From positions 992,001 through 1,056,000 of the forward strand of contig OY756144.1 in assembly GCA_963576785.1 (NCBI GenBank): a DNA stretch of 64,000 nucleotides, in the 5' to 3' direction. Each line of letters starts with the position of its first letter. Positions within the stretch are counted from its first letter, which is position 1. The notes beneath the pieces were generated by a model. It searched no databases and was not told the origin of the DNA. It saw nothing but the letters and a program-made list of their open reading frames with translations. The stretch comes from Chlorophyllum brunneum (lineage: Eukaryota > Basidiomycota > Agaricomycetes > Agaricales > Agaricaceae). The position numbers and the translations under genes were made by a program. This document shows positions 58,321 to 64,000 of this stretch, in pieces.

Positions 58321-60508
58321 TTAGGGGGGTTAGTCTGGCTTCGACTAGCTGGGGATGAGGAGGAGGTGGGCAATGGGGTTCCCTTATTGGCTCGTAGTTC
58401 AAGCACTTTGTTCGCATGCCAGTTGTGGTCGAATCGCTTCTTCCAAAACTAACACTTTTGGTCAGTAGCAAGGTGGTCCTTGCCACAGTTGGAGCACGTA
58501 GCCTTGTGAGGGCATGGTTCTCCAGCGGGAGTAGCCGCAATGGGCGGGTTAGCTTTATCATTCCCCTTGCAACAGTGGGTGAACGATCGGTGGTTGGCAG
58601 TGGAGTGTGGCCCTTTGCAGTACGCACAAGTGAAAAGCCTTGCTCAGCAACGAATTAGGGGGTGGCCCCATTGGCAGCATTTGCTGCAGAATGGTACTTC
58701 CGGGTTTGCAGTCACCTTCCTGATGCGGAATAACCCTCCGTATATGTTGAGGAACTTGTCCTCAATCTTCACCAAGTTGGACCCCGCCTTAGAGTCCCAG
58801 ATTTCAAACCACACCATACAGGTGTCTGAGTGTTTTGAATTGCATCTAACATGGGGTTGCGATGCAAATTGGATGGCGTCGGAGTGGATCGAACTCCGGA
58901 CGCTGGAGACAACATCGGCCTCGGTGAGGATTTGTCCTCGGGGGGTGATATAACTAATGTCCGTGACTTTCACAAACAATTTGGACTTTGGGAGGGACAC
59001 ATTGCCCGTGGTGACTCCTCCGAATTTCTCTTTGAGCCATGCCTTGACAACATCGAGCTCAGTGGGGGTCAACACCTCCGAGGTGTGGACTATAAGGCCC
59101 AACTTACCCTGCAAGGCGGCGATGACCCTCGTCTTGGACTTCTCTGCAATGAGGCATGTGTTGAGAGAGTCAATGATAGCCCCAAAGTTGGTGACGTTGG
59201 GACCGGTGAGAAGAGGAATGATCACTTGCTTGCATGAAGGACTATTAAGGGTGGAGCGAATGACACCGGCCTTTTTAACAGGCTTCTGGTTCGCGGGGGT
59301 GAAGAAGGCAGCGTCGTACATCATGACAATCTTCTCATTGGGTAGCTCAGGGAATTTACTTGCAAACTCTAAGAGTTTGAGAGAGTCCCTAGCGTTGGTG
59401 GAGGGGGCGGCGGCGGGAGCGGTGTTTTTGTCCTTTTTTGCCGTGGCAGCGGCATAGGAGGTCTTCGGACCCTCCTGGGGTTTCTTGGCATCCTTGGCAC
59501 CAGGCTGAGATGCCGGTGGAGTGATGGCCTTGGTAGGCACGTTGGGGGGGGAAGGGGTGGGGTCTTGGGGTTCTTTCGGTCAGTATTCGTGGTCTTCACG
59601 GCTGCTTTGCCTGACCTCCGGCCTCCTCCACTCTTCTTCTTGTGCACGACAGTCTTGAACTCCACCTCAGAGATCATCTGCATGTCATCGTCGGAGATAC
59701 CCGAACGAGTGACTTCATTGTCATCAGTGATACCCGGAGTGACAATGTGCTCGACGACCTCCATGCAGACATCGTCAGGTTTGCGCGTGGAGCTTTGGGA
59801 GGCCACGCGGCGTAGGGGAGAAATGTCTGGCTGGGGGGAAACCTCAGCGAGGATGGTAATCTTACCAAAATTGACCCCCATCCAACCATGGAGGTTGTTC
59901 TTCTTCTCATCGACCACTACCTTGAGCCATCCCACTTTAATCAAGGTCATCGTTAGTTCAGTGAAGGCCTGCCCAAAAGCCAGCCCCTCATTGCTGCTCA
60001 TGTTGTAGGTACTGCAGGCTTTCACCCACTCAGAGATTTTACCTACCTCTCTGACAGCATCTTCATAGTATTCCTCAGGACCGTCTCCACGATCCTTGTT
60101 GTTGTTGTCTTCTTCGTCGACGACCGTCACTTTGGGCTTGAGTTCTTTCTCAACCTGCTCAGCCCAGCTCTCTCCCAAATGATAATGGTCTCCTCCCGCC
60201 CTCGATTGTTTGGACACCCAGTGAATCGTCTTGTCCCCTTCTCCTTGAAGGGGGTTCGAAAGGGCCGGCAGTGTAGTCGGCCTGCTGCTGAGGACCAACA
60301 GGGGAACAGTGGAGCTGTAGGCTTGGTCCGTAGGGACAAACAGCCTAGTCACAGATGGTGTCCTAGGGAACAGGATACCAGGGGGGGGCAAAGCTGCAGA
60401 GGCCGCAAATATGGAGGAGGGTGGAACATGTATTGTGTCCCTGAAGACATCTCCGTTGCCATTAGGTGTAGGATCTCTCGGAGAGAGATTAGAATGTAGT
60501 GCAGGCAT
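58317..60508 (-). pseudogene. LINE ORF1 (gag-like, zinc knuckles), frameshift and stops
   Basis: Starts at ATG 60508 (MPALHSNLSPRDPTPNG) and runs to TGA 58319-58317. The frame changes once, at a run of eight G (59544-59551), which fits slippage. The second part begins near 59540 (MPTKAITPPASQPGAKDAK) and contains an RNA-binding-like region, then knuckle motifs CSKCCQWGHPLIRC, CAYCKGPH and CSNCGKDHLATDQKC. Two stops interrupt the knuckle region. The last codons overlap the ORF2 start as ATGA. ORF1 products of such LINEs bind the element RNA. Confidence 0.82.
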
Positions 60509-61502
60509 GAATTGTATCCTAGTACTGTAGACTAGTACCGTATACTCGAGTTTTGTAAATCGATGGTGGTGGTACAAGTCAAAGAAGGGATGGTCAACAA
60601 CTTGTTTGGACTGTCAATTTGTTGGAAGAAATTGGTATCTGATTATTGGCTCCTGATCTCTTTGGTGATAATGAGGGCTCAATATTTTGGGCCCAAAATC
60701 CAGTAACAGAAAAACAATAAAAACATGTCGACATCAAATACCATTACATTCATGATTTGGTAGAAGAAAGAAAGATTGAAATATTCTCTGTGAAAGGCAT
60801 GGAAAATCCTGCCAATATTTTCACAAATAATTTAGACAAAATTAAATTCAATCTATTCCAACCTCACCTTGACTTGACATTTGAGTGATTAAAACTCTAC
60901 ATCAATACAGAGCAAGGAGGAGTATTGAAGTTTTGGACATATTCTAGAAATAGACTATGAAGTCATTATGATAATAATAGACTGATCCATTACTTTCCAG
61001 TAACTTCAATCTGTTGTAACTTCTTATGAGTTGTTCTGCATATGATGAGAGTCATAATGTCAATTGGTACTTGATAGATTATTCTACATAGTCCCAATGA
61101 CTAGTATAATATGTTCTACAGTACTCCACAGGTACTACACCACAGTTAGTAGGAGTCATAAGGAATGTTCTATGTATTCCTAGTATTTTATGTAGTATGA
61201 CTTGTCTATGTTCTTACATGTATATAAACCCCATGTAGCAGACCAAGTTTTGCATCTTGTTCAATCAAACAACTTCTTCATCATTGCTTATCTCCTTGAG
61301 TACAACATAAGTCTTGATCTTCTTGACTTTGACCTCTACACCTCTGACACTGACTGCTTCATTAATAATATCTGTCTATCCGAATTACCTTTCTATAGGT
61401 ATCAGATAGAAGCTTATTATCTCGGTGAGTAGACCCTATGTTCTCTTCCACTGCATTTACTGCTGCCCCAGCAAACAACTTGTTATGGTTGTTTCCTCAA
61501 CA

Positions 61503-61678
61503 AGACTTGTATCCTCACTAATACCTTTCATGTTCTGTTACTGCCTGTTTGGAACTCTCCACTTCCACTGATCTGTGGACATCCTTGGGCTTGGAAATGT
61601 TACATTAGGTGATATATTTTAGGACTTTCACACGAGTAAGTGACTATCGGGACAAGACTCGGTACTCCTGTCCTCATT
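61503..61678. other. upstream region of Hsp70-C, similar to that of Hsp70-B
   Basis: The last 60 bases (for example GACTATCGGGACAAGACTCGG, in part) match the sequence before Hsp70-B, so the duplication included upstream DNA. No TATA box stands out. Confidence 0.5.
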
Positions 61679-64000
61679 ATGCCTGCCCAAAGAGCGATCG
61701 GTATCGATTTAGGCACAGCTTATTCGTATGTCCACACACCTCACCTAGGAAATTGCTGTTAGTAATACCTTTGTCCCACAGCTGTGTCGGTATCTGGCAG
61801 AATGACCGCGTGGAAATTATTGCCAATCAGGATAATCGGACAACACCTTCCTATGTTTCTTTCTCCGATGGTGTCCGTCTCATTGGTGATGATGCAAAGA
61901 GAAAGGCATCCAGGAACCCTTCTAACACGTGTGTTCTGGTGTCAGCGCCGTCGTGCTGCACTAATGGCTCCTTTATTCGTTCAACAGGGTCTTCAGCGTC
62001 AAGCGCCTCATAGGTCGGAGGTTTGACGACAGGCAAGTGCAACAAGATATCAGGTATTTTCCCTTCCAGGTTTTCGACAGGGATGACAAGCCCCACATCC
62101 GCGTTGAGCATCGGGGTATCAAGAAGGACTTCGTGAGCGATAGCCCACTTCCACCATGGTGGATTTCACGGCTGTAATGAGACACGATTTATAGACTCCC
62201 GAAGAAATATCATCCATGATCCTGATCAAGATGAAAGAAATTGCAGAATCATACATCGGCAATACCGTCAAGGATGCTGTCATCACGGTTCCCGCCAACT
62301 TCAACGACTCGCAACGCCAGGCTACAAAGGATGCCGGAGCCATTGCCGGACTCAATGTCCTACGTATTATCAGCGAGCCTACTGCGGCCGCACTGGCCTA
62401 TGGATTTTTGAACCGAAAACTAGAGGAAGAACGTACCGTACTCGTCTTTGACCTCGGTGGAGGCTCCCTCGATGTTTCCCTGCTTAAAATAGAAGGGGGA
62501 GTCGTGGAAGTCAAGGCCACTGCTGGTAATACCTGGCTTGGCGGGGAAGATTTTGATAACCGTGTCGTGAGGCACTTCATCCAGGAGTTCAAACACAGAT
62601 ACAACAAGGGTATTTATCCTCGAGAAGGGTAACGATATTGCAATCTGATCCGTTGAGTTAACAGGCTTGTCCCGCAATCCTCGTGCCGTCTCCCGTCTCC
62701 GTTCTGCCTGTGAGCGTGCCAAATGCACGCTCTCTTCTGCAACCACAGCTTTAATCGAACTCGATGCTCTCCACGGGGGTATTGATTTTCGTGCTTCACT
62801 CACTCGGGATCTTTTCGACCAACTTTGCAAGGATCTCTTTCGTCGCACCCTCCAGCCCATTGAACGTGTCCTCCGCGACTCGAAGACAAAGAAGTCCGAC
62901 GTGGAGGAGATTGTACTTGTCGGTGGTTCGACCCGTGTTCCTGGTATCCGTAGTCTCGTTTGCGACTTCTTCAATGGCAAACAGCCCCGCAGTGGCATCA
63001 ACCCTGATGAAGTCGTTGCCTATGGTGCTGCCATACAAGCTGCGATTCTTTCCGGTACCTCCTCTCAGAAGATCTGGGATTTCGTCTTGCTTGACGTTGC
63101 CCCGTTCTCGCTTGGGTGGGTTACCCCGTCTTCTACAATCAGGCAAGAATATCTAGCCTGGTTACAGTATTGAGGAGGCTGGTGGTATAATGGGGACCTT
63201 CATTCGGCGCAATACCCGCATCCCTGCCACGAAATCTGAGATTACGTCGACATTCGAGGACAATCAGCCCGGTGTTCTGATTAAGGTATACGAGGGTGAA
63301 CGTGCTCGAACCGAAGACAACTACCTCCTCGGCAAATTTGAACTCTCCGGCATTCCCCCCGCTCCCCGAGGTGTTCCCCAAATTGAGATCACCTTTGAAG
63401 TTGATGCCAACGGTATTTTGGAGGTCTCGGCGTCGGACAAGACTACAAGGAACTCAAGGCGCATAACTATCGCAAACGACAGAGGGCATCTCTCCGGGGA
63501 AAATATCGAACGCATGAGGAAAGAGGCTGAGAAATATAAGAGTATACTTTGCGCCGCTAACTACACTTTCAGTTTAGCGTTGATAGCCTTTTGTTATAGG
63601 AGAAGATGAGGCCGCTTTTGCTCGCGCTCGCGCAAGGAATGACCTCGAGTCATCCGCCTATGACGCTCGTGGCTTACTCTCCGAAAACGTGGATCCTTTG
63701 TATAGGGATCTGTTAACGTCTGTTGTCGACAGGGTCGACCGGTGGCTGGAAAATTCGTCGGAGGCGTTTCTGGAGGAGTACGATGAGAAGCAGAAGGAAC
63801 TCGAAAGTATCATTGTGTGAGGGCATATCTCCACTCTTTATTCAGTACAGAGTATCAATGCCGTTCATCTAGCTCCATCAGGGACGGAATCCCTGGTACC
63901 GCTGCGCGTATGCAACCCAATGGAACTTTCAGTACCACTGTTCGTATACAACCCAAGGATGACCTAGAGGCCTACATTCGCAGGCTCTTTGACTTGATCA
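61679..64000 (+). CDS. Hsp70-family chaperone C, divergent, 3' end beyond the window
   Basis: Exons 61679-61725, 61782-61928, 61988-62132, 62195-62609, 62665-63115, 63168-63541, 63600-63816 and 63873 onward, cut at 64000. Intron positions are those of copies A and B; exon 4 has one extra codon. The phosphate loop reads DLGTAYS in place of DLGTTYS. Other ATPase motifs are kept: [38 protein letters not shown]. The beta domain is complete ([18 protein letters not shown]). The first lid segment is present ([15 protein letters not shown]...[13 protein letters not shown]) and the second begins in exon 8 after a short internal repeat (RMQPN... and RIQPK...). Closest to copy B. Expected role: Hsp70 chaperone, perhaps with altered nucleotide handling. 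Confidence 0.84.

Larger units (their letters stand above)
53805..60592 (-). mobile_element. near full-length LINE (non-LTR retrotransposon, about 6.8 kb)
   Basis: Minus-strand element ending in a poly-A tail (poly-T at 53802-53825) and flanked by a 15-bp duplication GTCAACAACTTGTTT (53790-53804; 60593-60607), as expected of target-primed insertion. ORF1 has zinc knuckles; ORF2 has APE-type endonuclease, reverse transcriptase, RNase H and a C-terminal CCHC motif. RNase H plus APE suggests a Tad1-like clade. Stops and a frameshift inactivate it. Confidence 0.92.
52369..61502 (+). mobile_element. copia remnant, right inverted arm, interrupted by the full LINE
   Basis: Degraded copia on the plus strand. 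52369-53789 holds the proline-rich linker, reverse transcriptase and RNase H remnants full of stops. After the LINE it resumes at 60608 with the RNase H end (LEEIGI, DNEGSIFW region) and the LTR 60923-61502. From 53454 on it is almost the exact inverse of the left arm (23905-25077), sharing its 4-nt deletion. The LTR ends CTCAACA next to AGACT, with no matching duplication on the left side. Confidence 0.82.

Noticed and set aside
1..64000. tRNA genes, rRNA or CRISPR arrays
   Set aside because: No cloverleaf-like sequence, rRNA block or regularly spaced short repeat was seen; the window is eukaryotic.

Overview
The window is nuclear DNA of a filamentous fungus, most likely a mushroom-forming basidiomycete (Agaricomycetes). 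Host genes carry many short introns (about 48-70 bp) with GTRNGY donors and CTAAC/CTGAC-like branch sites. The F-box and MYND families, the expanded Hsp70 paralogues, the secreted pepsin-like protease and the chromodomain Ty3/gypsy, Ty1/copia and zinc-knuckle LINE elements fit that group. I cannot name a species.

Layout. 0-7.3 kb is a compact gene region: a 3' exon cut by the window edge (+), a three-exon MYND zinc-finger gene (-), a small hypothetical gene (-), two tandem paralogous F-box genes (-) with the same intron pattern, and a single-exon RidA/YjgF-family gene (+). 7.9-13.6 kb holds two tandem Hsp70 genes (A, B; +), eight exons each, with matching intron positions. A third copy (C) starts at 61.7 kb and runs off the end. 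All three read as divergent Hsp70s with a nearly complete ATPase domain, a normal beta substrate domain, an apparently duplicated alpha-helical lid, and (A and B) no EEVD tail.

Between Hsp70-B and Hsp70-C lies a decayed gene fragment (14-15.2 kb), a secreted A1 aspartic protease gene (15.5-17.4 kb) and about 44 kb of nested retrotransposons. The protease has been hit three times: a short LINE tail in an intron, a full Ty3/gypsy element (gypsy-1) with a 5-bp target duplication inside exon 12, and a copia LTR that removes the C-terminus. The nest is: a copia remnant (left arm, -); gypsy-2 (-) with copia-1 (-, TSD ATCAG) inside it; a broken gypsy LTR holding gypsy-3 (+, TSD ATTAC), which holds gypsy-4 (+, TSD AGAAT), plus a truncated LINE; then a copia remnant in the opposite orientation (right arm, +) holding a near full-length LINE (-, 15-bp TSD). 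LTR divergence agrees with the nesting order: gypsy-3 about 3%, gypsy-1 about 2%, copia-1 under 1%, gypsy-4 one difference in 300.

How the elements work. The gypsy elements are Tf1/sushi-like chromoviruses: gag with two CCHC knuckles, pol in the -1 frame (PR-RT-RNaseH-IN-chromodomain), and a third ORF of unknown function between pol and the 3' LTR, conserved in two diverged sublineages. The site after the 5' LTR is complementary to the predicted 5' end of the element's own RNA, which suggests self-primed reverse transcription. copia-1 instead has a site matching the anticodon arm of initiator tRNA-Met. The LINE has ORF1 and ORF2 joined by an ATGA stop-start overlap. Nearly all premature stops in these elements look like C-to-T or G-to-A changes.

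Exon coordinates were worked out by hand from splice signals, reading frame and paralogue comparison; family names come from motif recognition, not database searches.
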